A stretch of 64,000 bases of DNA, taken from Siphlonurus alternatus (lineage: Eukaryota > Arthropoda > Insecta > Ephemeroptera > Siphlonuridae). Position numbers and translations under genes: made by a program. The stretch covers positions 42,835,469 to 42,899,468 of the forward strand of contig OX463781.1 of NCBI GenBank assembly GCA_949825025.1. The letters are read 5' to 3'. Shown in pieces: positions 46,887 through 59,420 of this stretch (positions within the stretch are counted from its first letter, which is position 1; each line of letters opens with the position of its first letter). The notes under the pieces are model-generated. The model was not told where the DNA came from. It ran no database searches and worked only from the letters and a program-made list of their open reading frames with translations.

Positions 46887-48508
46887 GCTGTAGGTTGTCT
46901 GTTTATACTTATATTTAGAGTATACACAAATGTTTTTAAAATGTTTTGGGAGAATGGTTCAGAATTTAATTTACATAGTGGGGGCTTGGAAGCGGTTCTG
47001 AACTCTCTAGGCAACAAAATCTGCAGGAGTTTTAGCATTTTCTGGACATGTGAGTTGGTGAATTTTGGAAATGAAAAACGGTTATTAATCAATTTTATAT
47101 AATTTAAAAAAATTGCCTTCTCACCCTTACATAAAACATTAAATTTTTCTAATGGTGGTTCGCACTTATTATGGCACACAATATTATGGTATTCAGACAG
47201 TTATTATTATGAATTGTACAGATTGTTCCATATTTCGTGTTTCACTTTTGATTTTGAATAAAAAATTTAATTTTTGATATCAACATAATATTTTTTGCAC
47301 ACGTATGCACAAAGATTCGGGTAATTGAATGATATCCTGGGTCTTAATTAGCTAATTAAATTATTTCACCCTCCAAAATGGAGGAAAGTTAAAAAAAGAA
47401 AAACACTTATCTATGGAAAATCAATGTTAAAAGTGACCTTATTAAAAAAAGTTTTGATTTCAACTTGAAAATTTCCGTTTATTGGTAGTTGACCCCGCAG
47501 ATTTCAAAACTGATATTATTATTTTATCTTTGACAGACCCTTAAAGAAAAACGGCTCCTAATATTGTTAAAAAATAAAGGTAGGACAATTTTGACAGAGC
47601 TATCATGTTGCACGTAAATTTCTACAGCAAAAAAACTTTTTGAATTTTTCCATGTAATAGAGTATATTATAAAGCTTCTGAGTCTATTTGATGGCCTAAC
47701 TTTATTGGTATAGTTTATTTGTCCGTCCTTTAAGCTCGCTTGATGAAACAAATTTTGGTATCTAAAAATTAAGATCGTTATTTATTTTTATATTTCGCGT
47801 GGTTTCCACACTGAAAATTTTTCATTGCTAAAGTCAATAAATAAAAAAAAAAAATAATACTTGCTAATTAAATAATAGAAAGTTATGTTATTTTAAATTG
47901 AATATAATTTATCAATGACTCTTATATTAAAAAAGCTGAAATATATCATAATTTCACTGCAAACTTGGAATTTATTGCAGATTTTTTTTTATTCGATAAC
48001 AACCAATTTTGAACGAATTTAATTTCATATTTTTTGTTGCAGGAATAAAAATTAGAGCTTACACTGCCCGCGCGCTTTGAAACATCTTGAAAGTTTCATT
48101 TTTGCTATCCCATAATATATATTATAACAAACAGTCAATGAAGTTATGTGATAATTTCTCTGCAAAAATTAAAAAATTCACGCTGTAATATTATATGTAA
48201 TTTTGTAAAATTTAAAGCATTGAAAGTTATTTTTTCAAAAAATAAATACTGATGAAATTTGCTGTTAATGGTATCTATGTGTTATATTTATTTACTAGTT
48301 TTTTGTTTGTGAACGTTTGCCTATGATGTAGGTACAACCAAAATGATTAAATATTTAATTTAAACGTAATCTTACGATCTATGTATGATAGCTATTAAAA
48401 AAAAAATTAAAAAATAAATATTTAAAAAATAAACCAAGTTGAATTACGTTCTTACGTATGATCAAAATGTTCAATATTTTGTTGATAAGGAAAATTAAAA
48501 ACTATAAA
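46887..48508. other. AT-rich intergenic DNA, no gene seen
   Basis: Several 60-106-codon minus-strand frames exist (for example 46859-47179 and 47524-47751), but none shows a domain, signal or codon pattern that separates it from chance. Confidence 0.35.
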
Positions 48509-48896
48509 GGTGGCAAAATGCGTTGGCTGGTTATTGTTAGATCCCCGAAGTTAAGCAACGACAAGCATGGTTCGCACTTAGATGGTTGACCGTTTCAAAT
48601 AAAAATTACGTTGCTCCCTCCCTTAGCCAAATTCATCTTGTTTCCTACTCAGTGCAGTTGTGCAGTGCACTTGTGTGTGGTTCCCCAGGCTTTGGATATC
48701 ACTTTTGTTCATTGATTAAAAAAAAAAGAGGTGTCCGTCCTGGCTGAGGTTTTCCACAGTTCCCTCAGTCACACCTCAGAGAAATGTTGGGATATGTAAC
48801 AATCCGTAGCCACCATCCTTTCTTTCCTTTATCCCTACTCAATATCTGAAGCTTCAAGCACATACTCATCCTAAAAAAATGATAATAACAACAACG
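48509..48896 (+). mobile_element. 5S rRNA-derived SINE, copy 3
   Basis: Plus strand. The head has GTTAGATCCCCGAAGTTAAG, CAACGACAAGCATGG and ACTTAGATGGTTGACCG, aligning with 5S rRNA through its A and C boxes. The body has GTGTGGTTCCCCAGGCTTTG, GTCCGTCCTGGCTGAGGTTT and TCCACAGTTCCCTCAGTC, and an A-rich tail ends in AATAAC units. Same family as copies 1 and 2. Confidence 0.88.
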
Positions 48897-50548
48897 TTAA
48901 TTTATTTTCCCTTTTCATTTGAACGAGATGAGAGAGTGATAGCATGCACTTCAAATATTTATTATCATTGCTGTTGTAGTCCCCTGTCATTATTCTCATG
49001 TCTGATTGTAAGCCCCTATACATGACTTGATTTCTCCCCTGGGTAACAACATTAGCCTCATTTGACTGTGATGTGACAGGAGCGACATCACTCGAGTGTA
49101 ATTAAAACTAAATTAGGAAAAATTACGCGATGTTTATACAATATTGTTATAGTATAAATTTGTATAAAACATTGTTATTTTAATGAAAGTTTTCATGTTA
49201 TATTATTTATTTTAAAAGTTTTACTACCTTTATAATACCTCTAGACTATAAGTGTTATTTAATAGTATATTTTAATCCAGAGTAAAAAATGAATTAATAA
49301 TTTATATAGAATAAATATTTCAGTTCTTAAATTTGTTAAAATTTAAAATCCCATGCAATGATTGAAATTTATATTTTTTGTTTGTTTGCAATGCTATATT
49401 AATAATTTTTGGAAACATTGTTTGTAAATTATTTAACAGACTTACAAAATCCTTATTCATTCATCAACGATTTAATTTGCTAATTCATTTGGATATGAAT
49501 TTAAAATATAATCAACATACAAAATATACTTAATATTTTATACAATTTAATAAATTTGCATTTTTTTTTGAATTAATTAAATCAGAATAAACTAAAAAGA
49601 TTTTGGTTTAAAAGCTTCAAATTTTGATGAAAGTTTTATATCATTAAATATAAAACTTAAAATAAAACACTATGATATGACTATTAAAATAAACTCTTAA
49701 TATTAATATTATTAATATTTCTTAATGTAGTTCCGTAAATGATAAAAAGAACCATTTATACCAAAATGAACATGTAATAGTGAACATAGTAATATATATT
49801 GAGTTAATTCTCTGTTACTTTTTAAGCTACGGTAAAGTAATAGTAATGGTAGTAGTTAGTTAGATAATAATGTATTTTCCATCAAGTTGAAATTAGATTA
49901 CAATATCCCCCCTCCCCTCTCTCCTTTCGTACATTTTGTTAGGGTTACAAAGGGGAAATGATAAAGTCATGGCAGACGGTACTAGAGGAAAAACGAAGAT
50001 AAAATACGTCTTGCCAATATCCTCCCTCCCCCCTCCACCTCATTGGTTTATATGATCAACTTGGAGGGTCAAAGATTATCGTAGAACGCCAAATAACTTT
50101 TACGTAAATTACCTCTTTTCCCGCTCCTTTTCAAATATGATTTATTTTATGTAACTCCTCCTTTTACTATTAACCTTTACTAAAAAAAAAAAAAAAAAAA
50201 AAAAAGCTAACAACCCTTTTATGTTATAAAAAAAGATAAGAATAAAATGATTTATTATTATATTTTATCAAGTTTATAAATAAAAAAACATGTTATTTAA
50301 TATTATATTGTACCATTTTTATAAGCAATATTTATATAATTCTCTACGGATTAAATAACATAATACTTGGAAATGAACACATGATATTTATTTATTATTG
50401 TAAATAACATAAAATATTAATCTAATTATGACAGCCGTGAAAATAAATCTACTGTAAAGAAAAATGAAAATATAAAATATAAATAATGAATATATAGTAT
50501 TATAGTTGATTCAAATATTATATAAATTTACTTTAATATTTTACATTG
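48897..50548. other. AT-rich intergenic DNA, no gene seen
   Basis: Pyrimidine-rich patches (CCCCCCTCCCCTCTCTCC near 49.90 kb and CCTCCCTCCCCCCTCCACC near 50.02 kb) and a poly-A tract near 50.18 kb. No frame of note. Confidence 0.35.
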
Positions 50549-50928
50549 TAAGGTCGAGATAATACGAATCAGCTGGCCCAATGCTAAAAAAATCCCATTC
50601 ATAAAAATTCTGTAAAAAATTTAAAATGTTCTCCTCTACATCCCCTATCAGTAGGTAAAATATCAGGTATGTATACAAAAACGAGCTAGTTTTCGAGTTA
50701 TTAATTTTTAAAGTTCTCTAATTTAAGATGGAGAAATGGATCTTCCATGTTAAATTAGTCAACTTTAAAAATTAATAACTCGAAAACTAGCTCGTTTTTG
50801 TATACCTGATATTTCACCTACTGATAGGGGATGTAGAGGAGAACATTTTAATTTTTTTTTCATAATTTTTATGAATGGGATTTTTATTAACATTGGGCCA
50901 GCTGATCCATGTTATCTCTATTATACCT
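50549..50928. mobile_element. Family B MITE, intact copy
   Basis: About 380 bp and palindromic almost throughout. The ends AAGGTCGAGATAATACGAAT then CAGCTGGCCCAATG pair with CATTGGGCCAGCTGATCCAT then GTTATCTCTATTATACCTT. The inner arms AAACGAGCTAGTTTTCGAGT and ATTTTTAAAGT are mirrored almost exactly. It is the best reference copy for the family. Confidence 0.85.
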
Positions 50929-51059
50929 TAAAACCATCAAATCAAGAAAAAATACATTATAATTCAATTGCGAAAAAACAACAGAGTTCTTATTTTATAT
51001 TATCCTCCTTATATATGCAAGAGCGGGCCAGGACCAAATTTCGGAGGGGGATGGATACA

Positions 51060-51270
51060 GGATCTTGAGTTATATATTGCCATTTTTTTCAAAATTTTTT
51101 GAACCCACCAACACTTTCAAAATCGCTGTGACGTCATAGTCATGAAATGACTTTTCCTATGCTTACGTGTTAAATATTTTCATGCTCATAACCTCAAAGC
51201 AAAAACGCAGCTCGATTTTTAAGTGTTTAAAAAAAATCTGAAAAAAATATTGATTATATAACTCGAGGTT
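51060..51270. mobile_element. Diverged palindromic repeat family V, copy 2
   Basis: TTTGAACCCACCAACACTTT, CGCTGTGACGTCATAGTC and CTTACGTGTTAAATATTTTC match the inverse of the 10.28-kb copy. AAAAAATCTGAAAAAAAT at the right end resembles family A arms, so V and A may be distant relatives. Confidence 0.5.
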
Positions 51271-51339
51271 CTCTCTCCAAATATGAAATTATAAAATCAT
51301 GAAGATTATCTATTTTGAAATTGTGCTGCACCTACTTAA

Positions 51340-51749
51340 GGGCATTGGGTGTAGCACCGGTAGTTGGCAACACTGACGTATCTTCACCATGTAAATTTTT
51401 GATCATTGCTCCTCGGAGTAATTTTTATGCTAGAGCTAAGCTGATTGCTGTAGTATCAAGATAATTAGTAGCCCAAGGGCACAATTTGGCTAAATAAAGC
51501 CTGATTTAAAGAAAAGTATTTTTTTTTTTATTTTAGAAAAATGCAAGTAAATTTAAAAAATTACTAAAAATACTTTTCTTTAAAACAGGCTTTATTTAGC
51601 CAAATTGTGCAATTGGGCTACTTATTATTTTGATACTACAGCAATCAGCTTAGCTCTAGCATAAAAATTACTCCGAGGAGCAAGGATAAAAAAATAACAT
51701 GGTGAAGATACGTCAGTGTTGCCAACTACCGGTGCTACACCCAATGCCC
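51340..51749. mobile_element. TTAA-flanked MITE, family N copy 1
   Basis: 410 bp with arms of about 190 bp. The ends GGGCATTGGGTGTAGCACCG and CGGTGCTACACCCAATGCCC pair, with TTAA directly outside (51336-51339 and 51750-51753). Arm blocks include TTGGCAACACTGACGTATCT, GCTCCTCGGAGTAATTTTTA and AAGCTGATTGCTGTAGTATC. The TTAA target suggests a piggyBac-type source. No coding capacity. Confidence 0.9.
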
Positions 51750-51753
51750 TTAA

Positions 51754-52952
51754 TCGGAAAATTAGAAATGAATTACAAACTTTTTTTGAAGTAAACCATG
51801 TGTGCAGAAATGAAAAAGGAAGCGTAATTTCTAGTTCAGATGATTCAAGTGGGGCTGTAAATTTTGAATTATAACGCGGGCAATGTAGGTATTTTCCTCA
51901 CTTTAATTTTTTAACATTCCTTATGGAAACAAATGTACAATAAAAAATAAATCATGAAGGTTGTCCGTTATCGCGTTAACGAGATGTTCATTTTATAATT
52001 TGTAAAACAAAAACAATGTCTGTCTAAAAGTTTAATAGTTAACTGTCATGGAATATCTATTTTACAAAATTTATATAATACTCAGTATTTTGTTTCATTA
52101 AAACTCCCATTTAAAATCAGAGAGTCAATATGAAAGCTCTACGTTTGAATATTCTGACTTGAAATGTATTTAGGAAAAAAAATATAGATATTATAATGTG
52201 TATAGGAAATAATTTCATCATAAATATCATGTTAAACAAAGGATTTGTAATGTAGTATCTTACTTCATATTATACATATTTTGATATTTTAAATTGTCAG
52301 AAAATAATTCCAGATATATAAATTATTAATACATTCCTTCATAAAATTATTATTTCGGTGTTAAAATATTATCATAGCTTAATATTGAACATCATTATAA
52401 AAACAGATTATTTTAAAATATTTTTTTTTTGTATCATACAAATAATGCATATTATTTTATGAGGACAAATCAAGCAAAAAATCATATTTGAAAAGAAATC
52501 TAGATTAAATTTTGATTATTATTATTATTATTTTTTGCAATAAAAGAAGATATTGTAAAACTCACAAAATATATAAAAAGTAATAATTCTTTCTTCTATT
52601 TTTCTTTCTCACTTGGGAAGAGAGAAGACAAATAGAATGTTTTAAGTTATTTTTCTTTTTCTTGTTCTCTTTATATAGAGTTTTCACGTTTAAAGTCTTC
52701 TTTCTACCATATAGTGTCCACCCTGTTTTTTTTTTTTTTCCTTTTTCTGTACGCTTTGTTGGTAATCTTATTGGACCAGCACACACACACTATACTGCTG
52801 GACTATGCGGCATGTTATGATCACCAAGCTTCTCCGGTGGTTATGAGTCATAAAGTCCTTTCGTCCATGCAGCAGACACGCCCACAATCTAGAAGGAAAT
52901 ATCGAGGAGGAGCAGTCTGGTGCTTAGATGTGTCGTAAGAAAAGCGTAATAC
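51754..52952. other. AT-rich intergenic DNA, no gene seen
   Basis: A less AT-rich stretch at about 52.78-52.94 kb (GACTATGCGGCATGTTATGA and CAGACACGCCCACAATC) has no supported frame. Confidence 0.35.
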
Positions 52953-53147
52953 AATCAAATTAATTTTATATTACTTTCGGAAGTAGTGAAATTTGTAGCT
53001 CTTCTGTTTGTAATTTAATTTTGAAATTTTACAAAATTGTTTGAAGTATAGTAGTATTAAGCTATGTGTGAAATTGTAATGCTGAAATATGAATAAGAAG
53101 ACCAGAAAACCTTACATTTCCGGAGGGAATTTTATGTAAATTTGACT
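52953..53147. mobile_element. CCGGAAGT MITE, family C copy 3
   Basis: ATCAAATTAATTTTATATTA then CTTTCGGAAGTAG pairs with CATTTCCGGAGGGAATTTTA then AAATTTGAC. The middle segment TGTGTGAAATTGTAATGCTG matches copy 1. One arm has lost the second GGAAGT. Confidence 0.75.
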
Positions 53148-53149
53148 GT

Positions 53150-53440
53150 ATTCTTACCTTCTCTCTCTCTATTTTTCTCTCTTAGAAAGGAACTCGGTGA
53201 CAAACGACTTAATCAAACGCTGGAAGTGCGAGGAGAAAGCTGCAGAAGGAAGCAAACTCCACCGCTTGTAGTAGAAAAGTATAAAGTAATGCTGCGGTTT
53301 GGGGGTGAGAGAGATCACACTACTGTGTGTGGTGGCGGCTTTAACGTGAACCAGTTGCGAGGCTTGTTATTAAACTGTTCTATACAGCATACCACACTAT
53401 ATACCTTCTATGCCTGCTCACTTTTTTTATTGTAGAAAAG
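53150..53440 (+). other. Exon-like stretch of unknown identity
   Basis: A pyrimidine tract ending CTCTCTTAG (near 53185) precedes a frame open to 53435 that begins RKELGDKRLNQTLEVRGESC. The composition is near 45% GC, unlike the surroundings. A splice acceptor is plausible, but I do not recognise the protein and see no matching donor, so this is only a candidate. Confidence 0.2.
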
Positions 53441-53980
53441 GAAGGGAAAAAAAAAATTGTGGCTTTTTTTTAACTTTGCTATTTGTGTTTATACCTATAG
53501 TAAGTGATATTAGGCTTCTAGGAATGAAATTCGTCTTTTTTTTTACTGCCAGTCATAAATGCTGCTTCTATATATAAATATAAAAATGTATAAAACAATG
53601 AACGTTTTTTTTTTAATAAAGATTATATTACAGTTAAGTATATTTTATATAAAGAAAAATGAGGTTTTGTGTAAACGTATTATAATATTCAGATCTTTTC
53701 ATATTGTTTCTATATTAAAATGTAGTCTATATTTAAAAATAAAAAGAGATAAATATGAAAAAAAATGCATAATAATTACTAATTTAAATGTTATTGATTT
53801 ACGGACATTACAGGCTCTCTGTTTGCCCTCACTATCTCTACGAGTTGAAATCATTTTCATCTTTTATTAATTCTTAACGTTCTCTTCGTCTTTTTTCCTC
53901 CTATTTTGCAACATTTTCGAGAAAAAAAATACGAGATCACGTCTTTTTTCCTCTTATTGAACATGAAATTTTAGAAATAA

Positions 53981-54118
53981 TGAGTGCGATTCAAGAAGGA
54001 AATTATCCAGGTTTCTCATTAATCACGTTTATTGTCATTGAATTAGGCTGGCGCTAACCACGGTAAGTCAGAAACCTGGATAAATTTGGGGACAACTCTT
54101 TCGTGAATCGCGCCCAAT
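53981..54118. mobile_element. GATTCACGAA-type MITE, family G copy 2
   Basis: GAGTGCGATTCAAGAAGG and TTTCGTGAATCGCGCCC pair, with AAT outside each. AAATTATCCAGGTTTCTC is mirrored by GTCAGAAACCTGGATAA. The core has GGCTGGCGCTAACCACGG. It abuts the next MITE with almost no gap. Confidence 0.76.
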
Positions 54119-54119
54119 G

Positions 54120-54165
54120 TTGGCGATTCACGAAGATGTTAGCCAGGTTTGTAACCACGTTTAGC
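54120..54165. mobile_element. GATTCACGAA-type MITE, family G copy 3, left half
   Basis: GGCGATTCACGAAGATGTTA then GCCAGGTTTGTAACCACG runs up to a TTAA at 54166. Its missing right half, starting CCACGTTTAACTAGGTG, lies 9.2 kb away at 63402. Joining the two across one TTAA restores a normal MITE structure. Confidence 0.82.
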
Positions 54166-54880
54166 TTAAGGTCTGTCGCTATGCAGCCGGCCACCAGAGG
54201 CGCGACGTATGCCTTTTAAAAAATAATTATTGGATGAATTTTGTTCGGCTTCTTCTGCAGAACGATAAATTATATTCCATTTTTGATGATATAATGTTAT
54301 TCATACATATAATCTTTAGGAAACCTGTTAATATAAATTCGTATCGGTAAGATTTTGATGACTTTATTAGTACGAAAAAATACATATAATATTTCCCTAC
54401 TTCCTCACAAGCCATTTTGCTGATTTATTTTCGCCGCAGATGTACCGTACTGTACTGTACATTGTTCCATTGTTGGGGACGAGCGGCCGGCCTGCACCTT
54501 GCTCGCTAGCGGTCAGGCAGGCGAGGCGGGCCACTTGGCCTGCAGACTTTCACAAGGGTTGGCGCCTTGCGGCTCGCGCGACGCAAATATAATATAATCG
54601 CGGGCCGTGCTTTTACCTTATCTATGGTCAGGAAAAATGAATACATAAAAATATTGCACCATCAATCAAAATGAAATGAATGCAGCATTTATTAATGTGA
54701 TATAAATATTATAAATATAACATACATTTAATATAAATTTATAAAAAAGTATATAAAAATATAAATATAAATGAAACAAAATATAAAATAATATTAAAAT
54801 ATTAATATAATATAATATATAATATAATATTAAATTTTTTTTATAAAAATTGAAACATATTAATACAACATTATATATAC

Positions 54881-54884
<4 letters not shown>

Positions 54885-54960
<76 letters not shown>
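54885..54960 (+). repeat. (TA)n microsatellite
   Basis: About 76 bp of TA. The foldback that follows begins exactly at its end, and TA units resume on the far side (55957-55972), so the element landed in the array. Confidence 0.97.
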
Positions 54961-54967
<7 letters not shown>

Positions 54968-55956
54968 CTTCTGCGCGCAATGTTTCTAACAAAACATTGT
55001 TCAATGTCTGTCGCGTGGCCCGATTATTGCGTGACGCTTTAGTTCCATTTTGCGCCCGCCAGAGTGACCAGAGGCGCCACTAGCGAGCGGTTTTTGTTGA
55101 CTATGCGCCATTGTTTAACATAGGAAATTCGCGAGTTGACGCCAAAATGTAACAATAACTTCCAAAATATCACACCAAAAGTATAAAAAAAATCATTATT
55201 TCGTACTACATTGATCCAGGTAATGTAAAAAATTAATTATTAGTAAATATAACGGTACTTTATCTTATTTTTAGCACATAGAAAAGACGACGCAGACTGA
55301 GGTTGGCGTTTCATTGCCTTTAATGTGATTCTATGCAATCATAGATGTTAGATGGGACTCCAGTCACTCCAGCATTAAAGTCTAAAAGCATAGAAATTTG
55401 TAAATTATCGAATTACTGCTATATCTTCAGGATATAAGAAATTCAAAGGTACAATTTTAAAACCCTATTATATTGCTTTTTATTTTTAAATAAATCAACA
55501 AATGGACACTGGTGCGGCTGGTAAGGGTAGCCAAGTCCTGCCAGAACTGCTAGCTAAAAGATTTTAGAGCTTACAAGCCCTTGTGGGAACACAGAAATGA
55601 TATACATTACTTACACCATGGTTATCGCTCCACATTTCTTCTACCGTTTCAATGATAAAAAACCGTTAAAAATTCTTAATTTTTTCTATAAAATTGCCGC
55701 GCATGTTTTTTTCCATTTCACTTGATTTTTGAAAACATGTCCTCAATTTTCTAATTATTTTTATTAGTTTTTCATGTTATTCATAATGCTTCCCTTGATA
55801 ATTACCGCTCGCTGGTGGCGCCACCACCGGCAAAAAATTGTAAACAGCGGAGTTTGTTTACTTTTTTCCTTTCTCGCGTTCAACAATCGAAAATTACACC
55901 ACGCGACAGACATTGAACAATGTTTTGTTAGAAACATTGCGCGCAGAAGACTCTGA
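54961..55956. mobile_element. Foldback element in (TA)n, 996 bp
   Basis: TCAGAGTCTTCTGCGCGCAA then TGTTTCTAACAAAACATTG forms a perfect terminal repeat of about 58 bp with the right end. A second inverted pair (GAGGCGCCACTAGCGAGCGG and CCGCTCGCTGGTGGCGCC) lies further in. The frames that begin in TA repeats here are artefacts. Confidence 0.86.
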
Positions 55957-57927
55957 TATATATATATATATATCAGGGGCGGCTCGTGCCCCTTTTCCGT
56001 GGGGGTGCTGCCTGACATGGGACCCGCAGAACACCATGGGGGGGTTTGGGGGGCGGAGCCCCCCAATGGCCCGCCGCAGGCGCGATTTTTTTTAAGGACA
56101 CGCCCCTTTTTTAGGGTAAAATTATGACAAAATCATATAATAATGCTCTCAACAACGAAGCAGAAATTATCTAAAATCAAAAAATGCATGCATTTTATTT
56201 ATAATTTGTCATGACATGCACTTATGCGAGCCCTTTTGAAATCGTGATTGAATGTTTCAAACTTAATATAATATCCAATTTTTAATTATTTTTTTTAATT
56301 CATAAGTCCTTTCACGTGGTAAGAAATATATATTTACATAAAAATAAATATTGTTTTAAGCCCTTTTTTTTTTAAATAATAGTGTCAATCAAACTGCATT
56401 CAAACTGCATTGTTAATATGAAACCTGAATGTCTGGTATAATTTTTACGCAATGTATATAATGAACATCAAATAAATCGATCATGGTATATACAATATGT
56501 ACAAAATAAGGCAACAACCAGAATCTAATATAAATTTTTAAAGACCAAATTTAATAAAAAAATAAAAAATGAAATTTATATAAGAAAAAGGTAAGCGGAC
56601 CAAATACCCCCGGACCAAATATCCCCGCCCGGACCGGACGAAATACCCCCGGACGAAATACTCCCGGACGAAATATCCCCGGACGAAATACTCCCGGACG
56701 AAATACCCCCGGACGAAATACCCTCTTGTAAGTGGAGAGGGGCGGGTGACCGACGTGGAAGGGGAAGTTGACTTTATTTATAAAGTCGGTTTTTCTGTCT
56801 TTTGTCTGACGTCACGCGCGTCGTATTAAAGAAGGAAGTTATATTAGTAACGTTAGGCCAATACGTTATGCATTAATTTATCATATCATTCATATCGAAT
56901 TAAAATTAATGTGTAATAAATTTTGATACGATACATTTTATGCATGTTAATTATTAGTGTTTATTGCATTTTTTAGATTTTTTTTTTAACTAAAAATTTT
57001 CAAAATCATCCCTATAATATAATTTTTTAACTTAAAAAAAAAATAAGTAAATTTTTTTAGTGTAATTTTTTAATTCTGATTCGATCGGTATAGGTCTAAA
57101 AATGCAATATTTTTTATTGTTTTCATGGTTCCCCGGTGCTATAGGTGCCGTGAACACTTAACGTAGAGCATGTGTACCCTTCCTGAAGAAACTTAATTTT
57201 CTTGTTGTTCTATTTATTTCCTTATTTATTCCTTCCTTTTCTATTTATATATATATATATGTTGGCACCAAAGCCCGAATTCAATGCGTACATCTGTAGG
57301 TGTGTGCCCCTAGCGATTTGAGCAAAGCCCGAAATTAACAAATATTTTGGGCTTTGCTCATATAAATTTGAACATTTCTAGAAGTGCTCAAATCGAAAAA
57401 AGGCAAACCCCGACGTAGAGTTTCATTTCGGGGTTTGCTCATTTAAATTTGATCATTTCTAGGAGTGCTCAACTCGAAAAATACAAACCCTGTCGAGAAG
57501 CTTTATTTTGGGCTTTGCTCACTGTTTTGATCATTTCTAGAAGTGCTCAAAGCAAAGTGAAAAAAAAATAATTGGAAATTGTGCCGTATTATAGTAATAA
57601 TTTGTAATAAATAATTAAAACAATAAAATATTGTGAATTTAATAATATTTTAATTACATCACTTTTTTAATTGAGTAACAAAAATACAAATTTAGCATTA
57701 TATATATAGCGTGTATATTATTTTTTTATTAAAATATTTATTTCTGTTTTATTCAAGTCATACTGAAAAATACGATTTTGTCACACTTTTTATATTAATT
57801 AATATAATTGTTAGTTAATTTAAATAAATTTTTACAGCTGATATATTATAAATTCATTTTAACTTAATTTACAGAACTTGGTAAGAAGCAAAGAGCTCCT
57901 CAAGATAGTATCAAACCTACTAATTTA

Positions 57928-58049
<122 letters not shown>

Positions 58050-58173
58050 AAATATTATTAAACTTGATTATTACCTGATCGTATTATTATCTGAACTTGA
58101 CTTATTTTTGCAGGGATTACTATCATGGCATTTTAAATTTCATCTAAATTTTTTCTTAATTTGCACAACATAT

Positions 58174-58575
58174 TTTAAATTGAATACTTGTATTTTTAAT
58201 TTGGATAATAATATTTAGTCTCATAAAAAGTAATAATATAATTTAATTGGAACATTTTGTTTGTGTTATATAAATTTTAAAGCGACAATTTTAATAATAA
58301 TGTGAAATTAAATTAAAACTTTTGTTTGCAAAAAAAGTAATTCTTGCCATAGAATCTTGCCATTTTTGTTAAATTCTTTAATTAAATTATTTTGTTATTG
58401 CCTTTTTTTTTTTCCTTAATATTAATTGATTAAATATGCTTGAATAAATTGTTTTAGCTTGAAATTTAATTACTATGTATTTTATGAACCGGCCGCTAAG
58501 ATTATGTTAATAATTTTGGCTGGACATTAATGTATAAACTATTTATGAAGTAAAAAAAAAAAAAAATTGACAACC
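58174..58575 (+). other. Extra AT-rich segment in copy 2, flanked by AATTGA
   Basis: Copy 1 reads TTTTAGATTGACGCCTTTC straight through. Copy 2 has about 400 bp between two AATTGA words at this point. This is either an insertion with a 6-bp target duplication or a deletion in copy 1. The segment has no inverted ends and no frame. Confidence 0.45.
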
Positions 58576-58580
58576 TTTCT

Positions 58581-58673
58581 TGCAGTTGCAAAACACAAAA
58601 CCTGGCTTTGAATTTGCTAATGCTGCTGCTGATCTGAGACACTCTTTTCTTTGTCATGTGTGGTACGTCGTCT
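58581..58673 (+). pseudogene. Exon-like coding remnant in the GTTGGCACC element, copy 2
   Basis: Directly after TTTCTTGCAG the frame reads LQNTKPGFEFANAAADLRHS then FLCHVWYVV and TGA. It pairs with the minus-strand remnant at 19682-19780, with several synonymous differences and the same stop. The source protein is not recognised. Confidence 0.4.
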
Positions 58674-59339
58674 GAACTTAGAAATTGTTCATCTGCAACC
58701 TGAAATTCATTGCTAGAGTATAATTGTAATCATGCCCTTTAATTATAAAAAAATGATAATAATAAAAAAATTAAAAGTGTCTCTCATTGTCAGTGTGAAA
58801 AAATTGTATTTTTTCAATATGACTTGAATAATACAGAAAGAAATATTTTAATAAAACAAATACTATACACGCTATAACTAATGTTAAATTTGTATTTTTA
58901 TCAATAAATTAAAAAAGTGATATAATTAAAATTTTATTAAATTTACATTATTTTATTATTTATTGCTATAATACGGCACAATTTCCAATTATTATTTTTA
59001 TTTTGCTCTGAGCACTTCTAGCAATGATCAAAACTGTGAGCAAAGCCCGAAATAAAAATTATTGTCGGGGTTGCTTTTTTCGAGTTGGGCACTTTTAGAA
59101 CGAGCAAATTTAAATGAGCAAACCCCGAAATAAAACTTCTCGTCGGGGTTCGCTTTTACCGATTTGAGCACTTCTAGAAATGATCAAATTTAAATGAGCA
59201 AAGCCCGATATAAAACTCCTCGTCGGGGATTGCTTTTTTCGATTTGAGCACTTCTAGAAATGTTCAAATTTAAATAAGCAAAGCCCGAAGTATTTGTTAA
59301 TTTCGGGCTTTGCTCAAATCGCTAGTGGCACATCTAGGT

Positions 59340-59420
59340 TTAAAAACCTAAAATCGTTTAATCAACTTCAAAATCTTGCTGCAAAACGCTGTGACAATTG
59401 CCGCACAATCAAAGTAAGCA
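59340..59420 (+). other. Exon-like fragment with a CxxC motif
   Basis: Right after the truncated end of copy 2 a frame reads FKNLKSFNQLQNLAAKRC then DNCRTIK, followed by a donor-like AAAGTAAGC at about 59409-59417. It may be an exon of whatever the foldback or hAT-like element captured. Unrecognised and short. Confidence 0.2.

Noticed and set aside
46859..47179. 106-codon minus-strand frame
   Set aside because: No signal peptide, domain or splice context; composition as expected by chance in AT-rich DNA, and it begins at the edge of a family A MITE.
54666..55083. Frames rich in alternating I and Y
   Set aside because: They are translations of the (TA)n array running into the foldback end.
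56595..56735. CRISPR-like array
   Set aside because: The repeats are contiguous 15-bp units with no spacers, the mirror copy forms a foldback, and the DNA is eukaryotic.
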